Source: Flagellimonas lutaonensis
Lineage (GTDB): Bacteria > Bacteroidota > Bacteroidia > Flavobacteriales > Flavobacteriaceae
Assembly: GCF_000963865.1 (NCBI RefSeq)
Contig: NZ_CP011071.1
Span: 2,902,001-2,966,000, forward strand
Reading direction: 5' to 3'
Length of the DNA: 64,000 bases
A model generated the notes under the pieces. It was not told where the DNA came from, made no database searches, and worked only from the letters and a program-made list of their open reading frames with translations. Position numbers and translations under genes: made by a program. Position 1 is the stretch's first letter; each line of letters starts with the position of its first letter. Shown piece by piece: positions 35,548 through 44,132 of the stretch.

Positions 35548-36934
35548 GCAAAAAACCATTAAGAAACCGATTTCATTGAAAGGAGTCGGGTTGCATACCG
35601 GCGAGAATGTAACCATGACCTTCTTGCCCGCAGAGCCCAATCATGGTTTTGCCTTTAAAAGGATAGACCTTGAAGGGGAGCCCGTTATAGAGGCCGACGC
35701 CAATTACGTGGTCAATACACAGAGAGGCACCAATCTTGAAAAAAACGGGGTTAAAATACAGACCTCAGAGCATGTACTGGCCGCTTTGGTAGGCATGGAC
35801 ATCGACAACGTGCTGATCGAGCTCGACGCCCCTGAACCTCCCATTATGGACGGTTCGGCAAAGTTTTTTGTGGAAGCACTGGAGGAGGCAGGAATCGAAG
35901 AGCAAGATGCCGACCGTGAAGAGTTTGTGGTCAAAGATGTGATCTCTTATAAAGATGAGGCCACGGGCAGTGAAATAACAGTAATTCCGGCAGATGAATA
36001 TCAGGTGACCACCATGGTCGATTTCGGCACCAAGGTATTGGGTACCCAAAACGCCACACTTGAGCACATAAGTGATTTTAAGAACGAAATTGCAAATGCC
36101 AGAACGTTCAGTTTTCTACATGAACTTGAAATGTTGTTGGAGCATGGCCTTATTAAAGGTGGAGATCTGAACAATGCCATTGTTTACGTGGACAAGGAGA
36201 TTTCTGAGTCTACCATGAAAAAATTGGAGAAGGCCTTCAACAAGAAGAAACTTTCGGTGAAGCCCAATGGTATATTAGATAATTTAACACTCCACTATCC
36301 GAATGAGGCAGCTCGGCACAAACTTTTGGATGTTGTGGGCGATCTTGCCCTTGTTGGAATGCGTATCAGGGGTAAGGTAATAGCAAACAAGCCTGGGCAC
36401 TTTGTAAATACCCAATTCGCCAAGAAGCTTTCCAAAATAATCAAGATCGAAAAGCGCAACAACGTACCGAACTATGATTTGAACAAACCCCCGTTGATGG
36501 ATGTTACACAAATCATGAAAATGTTGCCCCACCGGCCCCCATTTCTGTTGGTCGATAAAATTTTGGAATTGACAGACAAACATGTTGTCGGGGTGAAAAA
36601 TGTGACCATGAACGAGCCCTTTTTTGTGGGGCATTTTCCTGGGGCACCCGTTATGCCGGGTGTTTTGCAGGTAGAGGCCATGGCCCAGACCGGTGGTATT
36701 TTGGTGCTGAGTACGGTGCCAGACCCCGAGAATTACCTCACCTACTTTATAAAGATTAACAATGTCAGGTTCAAACAACAGGTCGTTCCAGGAGATACAT
36801 TGATATTTGATTGCGATTTGATTTCTCCGATTCGAAGAGGCATTTGCCACATGCAGGCATATGCCTATGCCAATGGTAAATTGGCGACCGAGGCAGAATT
36901 GATGGCCCAAATCGTGAAAGTAAAAAATAATTAA
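35522..36934 (+). CDS. lpxC/fabZ: Bifunctional LpxC deacetylase / FabZ dehydratase
   Basis: A 470-residue fusion. Residues 1-320 are the zinc deacetylase Lpx[24 protein letters not shown] with a zinc His, [13 protein letters not shown] and the C-terminal [14 protein letters not shown] zinc/active-site motif. Residues about 325-470 are Fab[14 protein letters not shown] and [23 protein letters not shown] with catalytic His and Glu. The fusion, typical of Bacteroidota, couples the committed lipid A step with hydroxyacyl-ACP use by fatty acid synthesis. Start codons are GTG at 35522 or GTG at 35528, both inside lpxD. Confidence 0.95.
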   Translation: MTVIQTSSKQKTIKKPISLKGVGLHTGENVTMTFLPAEPNHGFAFKRIDLEGEPVIEADANYVVNTQRGTNLEKNGVKIQTSEHVLAALVGMDIDNVLIELDAPEPPIMDGSAKFFVEALEEAGIEEQDADREEFVVKDVISYKDEATGSEITVIPADEYQVTTMVDFGTKVLGTQNATLEHISDFKNEIANARTFSFLHELEMLLEHGLIKGGDLNNAIVYVDKEISESTMKKLEKAFNKKKLSVKPNGILDNLTLHYPNEAARHKLLDVVGDLALVGMRIRGKVIANKPGHFVNTQFAKKLSKIIKIEKRNNVPNYDLNKPPLMDVTQIMKMLPHRPPFLLVDKILELTDKHVVGVKNVTMNEPFFVGHFPGAPVMPGVLQVEAMAQTGGILVLSTVPDPENYLTYFIKINNVRFKQQVVPGDTLIFDCDLISPIRRGICHMQAYAYANGKLATEAELMAQIVKVKNN

Positions 36935-36937
36935 AAA

Positions 36938-37723
36938 ATGAACCAACCCCTTGCATACGTTCATCCCGGGGCAAAAATTGCCAAGAATGTGGTCATCGAG
37001 CCGTTCACGACCATCCATAACAACGTCACCATTGGTGAGGGCACGTGGATCGGTTCCAATGTGACCATTATGGAAGGTGCCCGTATCGGTAAGAACTGCA
37101 ATATTTTTCCCGGAGCCATTATTTCGGCTCCGCCACAAGATCTAAAGTACCAAGGTGAGGAAACCACCGTGCACATTGGTGACAACACTACCATTCGTGA
37201 GTGCGCCACCATCAACAAGGGCACTGCAGATAGAATGAAGACCGTAATCGGCAATAACTGTTTGATTATGGCCTATTGCCACGTAGCGCATGACTGCCTA
37301 ATAGGTGATGGCTGCATATTTTCGAACAATTCGACCCTTGCAGGCCATGTTACCATAGGCGATAATGTGGTGTTGGCGGGTATGGTGGCCGTGCATCAAT
37401 TTGTTTCAATCGGCAGGCATGCCTTTGTGACCGGAGGTTCATTGGTAAGAAAAGATGTGCCACCTTACGTCAAGGCCGCACGTGAGCCATTGTCATATGT
37501 GGGCATTAATTCCGTTGGCCTTCGCCGAAGAGGGTTCGAGGCAGAGAAAATCCGTGAGATACAGAACATTTACAGAATACTTTACCAAAAGCATTACAAC
37601 AACTCACAAGCGGCCGAAATTATTGAGGCCGAAATGGAGGCTACCCCCGAGAGAGATGAAATTCTTCAGTTTATAAGGGATTCGCAACGAGGTATTATGA
37701 AAGGATATTTCAGTACAAACTAA
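36938..37723 (+). CDS. lpxA: UDP-N-acetylglucosamine acyltransferase
   Basis: A 261-residue trimeric left-handed beta-helix enzyme that transfers a hydroxyacyl chain to O3 of UDP-GlcNAc, the first lipid A step. Hexapeptide repeats run over residues 1-180, with the catalytic-His region MAYCHVAHDCLIGD and substrate-binding SNNSTLAGHVTIGDN. The C-terminal helical domain has GINSVGLRRRGFEAEKIREI. The start is 3 nt after lpxC/fabZ. Length matches the family. Confidence 0.96.
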   Translation: MNQPLAYVHPGAKIAKNVVIEPFTTIHNNVTIGEGTWIGSNVTIMEGARIGKNCNIFPGAIISAPPQDLKYQGEETTVHIGDNTTIRECATINKGTADRMKTVIGNNCLIMAYCHVAHDCLIGDGCIFSNNSTLAGHVTIGDNVVLAGMVAVHQFVSIGRHAFVTGGSLVRKDVPPYVKAAREPLSYVGINSVGLRRRGFEAEKIREIQNIYRILYQKHYNNSQAAEIIEAEMEATPERDEILQFIRDSQRGIMKGYFSTN

Positions 37724-37732
37724 TTTTCAGAA

Positions 37733-38299
37733 ATGGCAAATACATCAGATATTCGAAAAGGATTGTGCATCCGATACAATAACGACATTTATAAAATAGT
37801 CGAGTTTTTGCACGTAAAACCTGGAAAGGGCCCTGCTTTCGTGCGTACAAAATTGAAGAGTGTCACTTCAGGAAAGGTCATAGACAATACTTTTTCTGCT
37901 GGGCATAAGATTGAAGATGTCAGGGTCGAGACTCGTTCGTATCAATTTTTGTATTCAGAAGGTGATACCTATCATTTTATGAATACTGATGACTACAACC
38001 AGATTGCATTGCAAGAAAGCAATTTGGATGCCCCGGATCTATTGAAAGAGGGCGAAGTGGTCACCATTATTTTCAATGCTGAGGACAATATGCCACTTTC
38101 GGTTGAAATGCCCGCCAGTGTCATCCTCGAAGTAACACACACCGAACCAGGGGTAAAAGGCAATACAGCAACCAATGCCACCAAGCCTGCCACTGTAGAG
38201 ACCGGGGCAAGGATCAATGTGCCTTTGTTCATCAATGAAGGAGATAAAATAAAGGTAGATACTTCGAACAGTTCATACCTAGAACGGGCCAAAGAATAG
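37733..38299 (+). CDS. efp: Elongation factor P
   Basis: A 188-residue EF-P that relieves ribosome stalling at polyproline. Three beta-barrel domains are expected: a KOW-like N-domain with the tip lysine in VKPGKGPAFVRTKL (about residues 31-44), an OB domain with YSEGDTYHFMNTDDYNQI, and a C-terminal OB with GARINVPLFINEGDKIKVDT. No modification enzyme is adjacent, so the modification state is unknown. It lies between lpxA and the second lpxD-like gene and is part of the same transcription unit by spacing. Confidence 0.97.
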   Translation: MANTSDIRKGLCIRYNNDIYKIVEFLHVKPGKGPAFVRTKLKSVTSGKVIDNTFSAGHKIEDVRVETRSYQFLYSEGDTYHFMNTDDYNQIALQESNLDAPDLLKEGEVVTIIFNAEDNMPLSVEMPASVILEVTHTEPGVKGNTATNATKPATVETGARINVPLFINEGDKIKVDTSNSSYLERAKE

Positions 38300-38302
38300 G
38301 GC

Positions 38303-39244
38303 ATGAAATTTCCACGACCATATATGCTCAGCGAAATTGCGGGTATTATTGATTCCGAGTACATCGGTGAAGATGATTTTCCGGTATTGGGGCTGAACGA
38401 GATACATGTGGTCGAGAAGGGAGACATCGTGTTTGTGGACCATCCGAAGTATTATGACAAGGCGCTGCAGTCCAAGGCCAGTGTGGTACTTATAAACAAA
38501 AAGGTTGAGTGCCCCAAAGGAAAGGCCCTACTCATTTCAGATGACCCATTCAGTGATTTTAATAAGCTGACCCTATATTTCAATCCGTTTACGAGTGCCA
38601 GTGCAAGTATCTCAAAATCTGCACAAATCGGTGAGGGTACGGTAGTACAGCCCAATGTCTTTATTGGAAACAACGTAAAAATTGGCAAACATTGTCTCAT
38701 CCATCCAAACGTTACCATCTACGATGATTGCGTTATAGGCGACCACGTTACGATTCATGCTGGCACCGTCTTGGGCGCCGATGCCTTTTACTACAAAAAC
38801 CGGCCTGAGGGTTTCGACAAACTGGTGTCAGGAGGCAACGTTGTGATTGAAGACCATGTTGATATTGGTGCTGGGTGCACCATTGACCGCGGTGTCACCG
38901 GTAGCACGACAATAAAAGAAGGTTCAAAATTGGATAATCAGATTCAAGTGGGCCATGACACCGTGATCGGCAGAAAATGCCTGATTGCCTCCCAAGTTGG
39001 CATTGCGGGCTGTGTGGTGGTGGAAGATGAGGTCATTTTATGGGGACAAGTAGGTGTCACCAGTGGCGCTACCATAGGTAAGGGCGCCGTTATTTTGGCC
39101 CAGACGGGTATTGCAAAATCGTTGGAAGGTGGCAAAACCTATTTTGGAAGCCCGGCCGAGGAAGCCCGTGAAAAGATGAAACAATTGGCAGGTGTTCGGC
39201 AGATACCCACTATCATCGAAAAGTTAAAAAAGATTGATAATTGA
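38303..39244 (+). CDS. Second LpxD-like UDP-acylglucosamine acyltransferase
   Basis: A 313-residue left-handed beta-helix acyltransferase with the same domain order as LpxD: an N-terminal domain of about 95 residues (FVDHPKYYDKALQSKASVVLI), then hexapeptide repeats with VLGADAFYYKNRPEG, GVTGSTTIKEGSKLDNQIQVGHD and LIASQVGIAGC. The equivalent of the LpxD catalytic His is kept in QVGHDTVIG. Having two LpxD-type enzymes in one operon may give two acylation specificities, or this one may act on another sugar. It begins 3 nt after efp. Confidence 0.88.
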   Translation: MKFPRPYMLSEIAGIIDSEYIGEDDFPVLGLNEIHVVEKGDIVFVDHPKYYDKALQSKASVVLINKKVECPKGKALLISDDPFSDFNKLTLYFNPFTSASASISKSAQIGEGTVVQPNVFIGNNVKIGKHCLIHPNVTIYDDCVIGDHVTIHAGTVLGADAFYYKNRPEGFDKLVSGGNVVIEDHVDIGAGCTIDRGVTGSTTIKEGSKLDNQIQVGHDTVIGRKCLIASQVGIAGCVVVEDEVILWGQVGVTSGATIGKGAVILAQTGIAKSLEGGKTYFGSPAEEAREKMKQLAGVRQIPTIIEKLKKIDN

Positions 39245-39247
39245 TGC

Positions 39248-39276
39248 TTGGTTTTGAGCTCCAAGCCATATTTTTG
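39248..39276 (+). promoter_or_regulatory. Promoter of sucD
   Basis: TTG (39248-39250), an 18-nt spacer and TATTTTTG (39269-39276) fit the Bacteroidota consensus. Transcription should start near 39283, leaving about 15 nt before the ATG at 39298. Confidence 0.65.
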
Positions 39277-39297
39277 CAAGCAAACTAAACGTACAAA

Positions 39298-40170
39298 ATG
39301 AGTGTTTTAGTAAACAAAGATTCAAAGATTATCGTTCAAGGTTTTACGGGCAGCGAAGGTACATTCCATGCCGAGCAGATGATTGAATACGGCACCAATG
39401 TTGTCGGAGGGGTGACCCCGGGCAAAGGTGGACAGGAACATTTGGGAAAACCCGTCTTCAATACCGTTGCCGAGGCGGTTGCAGAGGTAGGTGCCGATGT
39501 GTCCATCATATTTGTGCCGCCAGCCTTTGCTGCCGATGCCATTATGGAAGCGGCCAATGCCGGTATCAAGGTGATCATCACCATTACCGAAGGCATTCCG
39601 GTTGCCGATATGGTCAAGGCCTATGATTATATTAAGAAGTTCGACTGTGTGCTTGTAGGGCCCAACTGTCCGGGTGTTATCACCCCGGGTGAGGCCAAAG
39701 TGGGTATAATGCCCGGATTTGTCTTCAAAAAAGGCAATGTCGGCATTGTCTCAAAATCAGGAACCCTTACCTACGAAGCGGCCGATCAGGTCGTACGCCA
39801 AGGTTTGGGAATCACCACGGCCATAGGCATTGGTGGGGATCCCATTATCGGTACCACCACCAAACAGGCGGTTGAAATGCTCATAAACGACCCCGAGACC
39901 GAATGTGTTGTCATGATTGGTGAGATTGGTGGGCAATTGGAGGCCGATGCGGCCAATTGGTACAAAGAGAGCGGCAGCAAAAAGCCGATTGTTGGATTTA
40001 TTGCCGGAGAAACTGCTCCGGCAGGTAGAACCATGGGCCACGCAGGCGCTATCGTGGGTGGTAGTGATGATACCGCTCAGGCAAAGAAGAAGATTATGCG
40101 CGAATGTGGTATCCATGTTGTGGATTCTCCCGCAGATATCGGTCGAAAGGTCAAGGAAGTAATGGCTTGA
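39298..40170 (+). CDS. sucD: Succinyl-CoA ligase subunit alpha
   Basis: A 290-residue TCA-cycle enzyme subunit that forms succinate, CoA and ATP or GTP from succinyl-CoA. Visible are the CoA-binding Rossmann start [20 protein letters not shown], the CoA site [20 protein letters not shown] and the phospho-His in [10 protein letters not shown] near residue 248. The beta subunit gene sucC is not in the window, which is usual in this phylum. It has its own promoter (39248-39276) and terminator (40191-40217). Confidence 0.97.
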   Translation: MSVLVNKDSKIIVQGFTGSEGTFHAEQMIEYGTNVVGGVTPGKGGQEHLGKPVFNTVAEAVAEVGADVSIIFVPPAFAADAIMEAANAGIKVIITITEGIPVADMVKAYDYIKKFDCVLVGPNCPGVITPGEAKVGIMPGFVFKKGNVGIVSKSGTLTYEAADQVVRQGLGITTAIGIGGDPIIGTTTKQAVEMLINDPETECVVMIGEIGGQLEADAANWYKESGSKKPIVGFIAGETAPAGRTMGHAGAIVGGSDDTAQAKKKIMRECGIHVVDSPADIGRKVKEVMA

Positions 40171-40190
40171 CATACCGTTAAAACTATTAT

Positions 40191-40217
40191 AAATCCCGAG
40201 TGTATCGGGATTTTTTT
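40191..40217 (+). terminator. Rho-independent terminator of sucD
   Basis: AAATCCCGA and TCGGGATTT form a 9-bp stem with a 5-nt loop, followed by a run of T. It lies 20 nt past the sucD stop and ends at the -33 element of the fabG promoter. Confidence 0.88.
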
Positions 40218-40248
40218 GTGCCTTTCTGTTTTACAAAACTTATATTTG
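40215..40248 (+). promoter_or_regulatory. Promoter of the fabG operon
   Basis: TTTG (40215-40218), a 22-nt spacer and TATATTTG (40241-40248) fit the -33/-7 consensus. The -33 element is the end of the sucD terminator T-run. Transcription should start near 40255, 21 nt before the ATG at 40276. Confidence 0.6.
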
Positions 40249-40275
40249 GGTATACCATCCATTAAACCAAAAGAC

Positions 40276-41022
40276 ATGAAACTACTTGAAGGAAAAAACG
40301 TGATTATAACCGGTGCCAGCCGTGGTATTGGCCGTGGTATCGCCAAGGTGTTTGCCGAACACGGGGCCAATGTGGCATTTACCTATAGCTCGAGTGAAGG
40401 GCCGGCAATTGAACTTCAGGATGAGCTTACAGCCCTTGGTGTAAAGGCGAAGGCGTACAAGAGCAATGCCGCCAGTTATGAAGAATCTGAAAAATTGGTT
40501 GCGCAGGTTTTGGAAGACTTCGGAAGCATAGACGTATTGATAAACAATGCAGGTATTACAAAAGACAACCTTTTGATGCGAATGGGCGAAGAAGATTTTG
40601 ACACCGTTATCGAAGTCAACCTCAAATCTGTATTCAATATGACCAAGGCGGTACAGCGTACCATGCTTAAACAACGAAAGGGCTCCATTATCAACATTAG
40701 CAGTGTAGTGGGGGTAAAAGGCAATGCAGGCCAAGCAAATTATGCGGCCTCAAAGGCCGGGATGATAGGTTTTACCAAATCTATTGCCCTTGAACTGGGG
40801 TCTCGAAATATCAGGTGCAATGCCATTGCCCCGGGCTTTATCGAAACAGAAATGACCGACAAATTGGATGAAAAAACGGTTCAAGGCTGGCGCGATGCCA
40901 TTCCGTTGAAACGTGGCGGCACCCCAGAAGACGTGGCTAATGCGTGTTTGTTCTTGGCCTCGGACTTATCGGCATATATAACGGGGCAGGTATTGAATGT
41001 TGATGGTGGAATGCTCACGTAA
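40276..41022 (+). CDS. fabG: 3-oxoacyl-ACP reductase
   Basis: A 248-residue short-chain dehydrogenase that reduces 3-oxoacyl-ACP with NADPH in fatty acid elongation. It has the cofactor motif TGASRGIGRG (about residues 11-20), NNAGITKDN, catalytic Ser near residue 142 (INISSVVG) and Tyr156/Lys160 in NYAASKAG, and ends in the standard TGQVLNVDGGM. The ATG at 40276 is chosen over an in-frame ATG at 40216, which lies inside the sucD terminator. It is followed by a VWA membrane protein at 27 nt. Confidence 0.94.
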   Translation: MKLLEGKNVIITGASRGIGRGIAKVFAEHGANVAFTYSSSEGPAIELQDELTALGVKAKAYKSNAASYEESEKLVAQVLEDFGSIDVLINNAGITKDNLLMRMGEEDFDTVIEVNLKSVFNMTKAVQRTMLKQRKGSIINISSVVGVKGNAGQANYAASKAGMIGFTKSIALELGSRNIRCNAIAPGFIETEMTDKLDEKTVQGWRDAIPLKRGGTPEDVANACLFLASDLSAYITGQVLNVDGGMLT

Positions 41023-41049
41023 TCAGTTAGGCCTATAAGGGGTCAGCAT

Positions 41050-43077
41050 ATGCAGACACAGACCATATTGTTGATAGTACTGGCAATAGCAATCTCTTTG
41101 GGGTTGGCCTATTGGCAGTATCTCTACAAAGCAAAATGGTCAAAACTCAAAGGCGGCCTCTTTTTTTTGAGATTTTTGGGATTGCTGACGGTATTGGTAC
41201 TATTGATAAATCCAAAGTTCGTCAAACAAGAAAACTATCTTGAGAAACCAAATTTGGTACTGGCCGTAGACAATTCACGATCGGTACAATTGCTGAACGG
41301 CACTGATGCCGCAATCTCTTTTTTGGAGATGCTACGTTCGCAGAACGATTTGGGCAACCGTTTTGAGGTTTTCGACTACGCTTTTGACGCCTCTCTAACA
41401 AACAACGACAGTATTGGGTTTGACGGTAATTTTACCAATATCCATGAAGCCATTGAAAGTATTTCCCAGGCCCATGACCAAAAAAACACCGCTTTGGTGC
41501 TAATCACAGATGGAAACCAAAACCTGGGTTTTGATTACCAATACCAGCCATACGATGATAATCTGACCATATTTCCTGTAGCGGTGGGTGACACCACCCA
41601 GTACGAAGACTTTCGTGTTGAAAGGATCAATCTGAATAGATATGCCTTTTTAAACAATAAATTCCCCCTTGAGGCCAGTTTGGTGTACGAGGGTCGCGGC
41701 CCAAAGTCCACGGTGGTCCGGGTTTCGATGGACGGCCAAACCGTACATCGTGCAACCGTGTCATTTACCCCTGAGGTGAACAGCCATAACCTGAACGTGT
41801 TGTTACAGGCCAAAGATGTGGGCAATAAAACGATTACGGTTTCGATGGGTGAGCTGCCGAACGAACGAAATGTGGCCAACAATGTAAAGCAAGCTGCAAT
41901 CGAAGTGGTCGATGAAAGAACAAGGGTGGCGCTTATTTCTAAGGTGCTGCATCCTGATATGGCGGCCTTGAAAAGGGCCATCGAATCAAATGAACAACGT
42001 CAGGTGTTTTTCTTAAAGCCGAATGTAAGCACATCGACCTTGGATGATTACGACGTACTTATCTTGTACCAACCCGACAACTCTTTCTCAAAGATATTTG
42101 AATACGTTGAAAATAGGGGTGTAGGAGTGTTTACCATTGCAGGGGAAAAAACCGACTGGAATTTCTTGAACGGGGCGCAAGGCAGTTATACCAAAGAAAA
42201 CTTTCAGCAGACAGAAGATGTGTTCCCTGTTAAAAACGATGCCTTTCCGCTTTTCGATATCAGTGATTTTTCCGCCGCGGATCTCCCGCCGCTTAAAACT
42301 GATTTAGGAGAGCTTTTGATCATTCGACCACATGAACCGCTTTTTTTTCAACGCATTAGAGGGGTAGATTTGCCAACACCATTATTGACCCTCATTACCG
42401 AACCCAGAAAAGAGGTGTTGCTGTTGGGCAACGATATTTGGAAATGGCGTGTGGAGACCTACCGACAAAATGGTTCTTTTGAGTCTTTTGATGCCCTTAT
42501 GGGCAGGTTACTTCTCAACTTGACCAGTAATACCAGTAAAAAAAGACTTACGCTGCGCTATGAACCGATATACGACGGTCAATCGAAAGCACTTATCAGC
42601 GCTTCCTATTTTGATGAGGCCTTCGTCTTTGACAAAAACGCCTCCCTCACCTTAACGGTAAGAAATGTTGAGACCCAAGCTTCCCGCACCTTTCCCCTCT
42701 TGTTGAAGGGCAACCGGTACGAAGTGGATTTGAGCGACCTTGATGCCGGTACCTATGCGTTTACCGTAGAAGTTTCCGGAAGTGGACTATCAGAATCAGG
42801 TCAGTTCACGATTCTCGATTTCGACCTTGAAGCACAGTTTCTTTCTACCAACGACCATAAATTGGCCCAACTTGCTGCAAATACAGGTGGTGATGTGTTC
42901 TACCCTGACCAAGTTGATGAATTGGTTCAAAAACTTATCGGTGATCAACGCTTTTTGCCCATTCAAAAAGGCCGTCAAAATATTGTATCTTTAATAGATT
43001 TTCGCATATTGTTGGGGCTCTTGGCCATAACCCTTGCTGCGGAATGGTTCATTAGAAAATATAACGGATTACTTTAA
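41050..43077 (+). CDS. Membrane-anchored VWA-like protein
   Basis: A 675-residue protein with two N-terminal membrane helices (about residues 5-22 and 38-58), a VWA-like domain and one C-terminal helix (about 650-668). The VWA-like domain starts PNLVLAVDNSRSVQLLNG, where a DNSRS motif replaces the usual DxSxS metal site, and continues to TALVLITDGNQN. The layout resembles 'VWA domain-containing membrane proteins' related to Bat proteins. A glutamine amidotransferase-like segment is possible in the middle (VLILYQPDNSF, VGVFTIAGEK). The function is unknown. It sits between fabG and an SPFH protein gene, in the same transcription unit by spacing. Confidence 0.82.
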   Translation: MQTQTILLIVLAIAISLGLAYWQYLYKAKWSKLKGGLFFLRFLGLLTVLVLLINPKFVKQENYLEKPNLVLAVDNSRSVQLLNGTDAAISFLEMLRSQNDLGNRFEVFDYAFDASLTNNDSIGFDGNFTNIHEAIESISQAHDQKNTALVLITDGNQNLGFDYQYQPYDDNLTIFPVAVGDTTQYEDFRVERINLNRYAFLNNKFPLEASLVYEGRGPKSTVVRVSMDGQTVHRATVSFTPEVNSHNLNVLLQAKDVGNKTITVSMGELPNERNVANNVKQAAIEVVDERTRVALISKVLHPDMAALKRAIESNEQRQVFFLKPNVSTSTLDDYDVLILYQPDNSFSKIFEYVENRGVGVFTIAGEKTDWNFLNGAQGSYTKENFQQTEDVFPVKNDAFPLFDISDFSAADLPPLKTDLGELLIIRPHEPLFFQRIRGVDLPTPLLTLITEPRKEVLLLGNDIWKWRVETYRQNGSFESFDALMGRLLLNLTSNTSKKRLTLRYEPIYDGQSKALISASYFDEAFVFDKNASLTLTVRNVETQASRTFPLLLKGNRYEVDLSDLDAGTYAFTVEVSGSGLSESGQFTILDFDLEAQFLSTNDHKLAQLAANTGGDVFYPDQVDELVQKLIGDQRFLPIQKGRQNIVSLIDFRILLGLLAITLAAEWFIRKYNGLL

Positions 43078-43088
43078 ACAGATACCCT

Positions 43089-43904
43089 ATGGATAAATTA
43101 CCTAAAATTGCGCTCCCCACAGTATTTATAATCATTGTACTCATTATTTTGATTTCAAAATCGGCCGTCAACATCGGGGCCGGTGAGGCAGGCGTTCTTT
43201 GGAAACGTTTCGGAGGAGGTGTGGTCACCGATAAACCACCCCTAGAAGAGGGCTTTCACCTCGTGGCGCCTTGGAACAAGGTATACATTTACGAGGTACG
43301 AAGGCAAGAACTTTTTGAGAAAATGAAGGTGCTTTCCTCAAACGGATTGGATATCCAGCTAGATGCTTCTGCCTGGTACAAGCCTGAAATTGAAAATTTG
43401 GGCAAATTGCACAAAGAAATTGGGGAAAACTATTTAGAGCGCATTATTCTGCCCACTATTCGTTCGGCGGCACGAAGTGTAGTTGGTCGTTATACCCCCG
43501 AACAGCTATATTCGAGCAAACGAGATGCCATTCAACAAGAGATTTTTGAAGAGACCCAGAAAATTGTGGGCGACCAATACATTGTTTTGGATGAGGTGTT
43601 GGTGCGCGATGTAACGCTTCCACCAACCATCAAAGAAGCAATCGAAAGAAAACTAAAACAAGAGCAGGAGGCCCTAGAGTATGAATTTAGGCTCGAAAAG
43701 GCCGAAAAAGAAGCGGAAAGGCAGCGTATTGAGGCTCAGGGAAAGGCAGATGCCAATAGAATCTTAAGTGCTTCATTGACTGATAAAATCTTGAAAGACA
43801 AGGGCATCGAGGCCACTTTAAAGCTGGCCCAATCACCCAATGCCAAAGTAGTGGTGGTAGGTTCAGGCGATGATGGACTACCCCTGATTTTGGGAAATAA
43901 CTAA
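43089..43904 (+). CDS. SPFH/prohibitin-family membrane protein
   Basis: A 271-residue protein with one N-terminal membrane helix (about residues 7-24), then an SPFH domain with GEAGVLWKRFGGGVVTDKPPLEEGFHLVAPW and ERIILPTIRSAARSVVGRYTPEQLYSSKRDAIQ. A long Glu/Lys-rich helix (LKQEQEALEYEFRLEKAEKE) follows, ending in VVVVGSGDDGLPLILGN. It fits prohibitin-like scaffold proteins, which oligomerise at membranes and often modulate FtsH-type proteases; no protease gene is nearby. It begins 11 nt after the VWA gene and ends just upstream of the his leader. Confidence 0.92.
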   Translation: MDKLPKIALPTVFIIIVLIILISKSAVNIGAGEAGVLWKRFGGGVVTDKPPLEEGFHLVAPWNKVYIYEVRRQELFEKMKVLSSNGLDIQLDASAWYKPEIENLGKLHKEIGENYLERIILPTIRSAARSVVGRYTPEQLYSSKRDAIQQEIFEETQKIVGDQYIVLDEVLVRDVTLPPTIKEAIERKLKQEQEALEYEFRLEKAEKEAERQRIEAQGKADANRILSASLTDKILKDKGIEATLKLAQSPNAKVVVVGSGDDGLPLILGNN

Positions 43905-43933
43905 TTTTAATTTTTTTGTAAAAAAATTAATTC

Positions 43934-43941
43934 TATTTTTG
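43934..43941 (+). promoter_or_regulatory. Candidate -7 box of the his operon
   Basis: TATTTTTG matches TAnnTTTG and ends 7 nt before the leader-peptide ATG at 43949. The nearest TTG (43916-43918) is only 15 nt upstream, so the -33 element is weak. The leader transcript would start at or within a base or two of the ATG. Confidence 0.55.
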
Positions 43942-43948
43942 ACCCGAA

Positions 43949-44002
43949 ATGAGAAATAAAAATACACATCATCATTCAGTTACTTGCGCTCAGGCGAGGT
44001 GA
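43949..44002 (+). CDS. hisL: His operon leader peptide (17 residues)
   Basis: ATG AGA AAT AAA AAT ACA, then three consecutive CAT codons (residues 7-9), then eight more codons and TGA at 44000-44002. It lies directly upstream of a terminator and of hisG, the classical layout of histidine attenuation. Low charged tRNA-His would stall the ribosome at the CAT run. The product itself is not expected to have another function. It is homologous in logic, not recognisably in sequence, to enterobacterial HisL. Confidence 0.82.
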   Translation: MRNKNTHHHSVTCAQAR

Positions 44003-44030
44003 CCGTGTTTTGTGTGTATCAAAATAACAG

Positions 44031-44060
44031 ACCCGTTTGAGCAATCGAACGGGTTTTTTT
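44031..44060 (+). terminator. His operon attenuator terminator
   Basis: ACCCGTTTG and CGAACGGGT form a 9-bp stem with one G-U pair and a 6-nt loop, then seven T. It starts 28 nt after the leader-peptide stop and 102 nt upstream of hisG. ACCCG also occurs at 43942-43946, before the leader ATG, and could compete for pairing with the 3' arm. Confidence 0.85.
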
Positions 44061-44063
44061 ATT

Positions 44064-44077
44064 CCCGCCTAGGCGGG
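44064..44077 (+). repeat. Perfect 14-bp palindrome after the his attenuator
   Basis: CCCGCCTAGGCGGG is a perfect palindrome, followed by GATTTTT, immediately after the attenuator T-run. It could be a second, weaker hairpin, or a remnant of a short repeat of the kind seen further along the his operon. Confidence 0.5.
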
Positions 44078-44132
44078 GATTTTTAACCGAAAGTGGAGCT
44101 TTTCAGAAAGCTGTCAAAAGAAAAAGTAAAAT

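Noticed and set aside
36284-37138. A 284-codon minus-strand frame across lpxC/fabZ and lpxA.
   Set aside because: Although long, it is antisense to two certain genes, has His/Gly-rich shadow composition and no recognisable fold.
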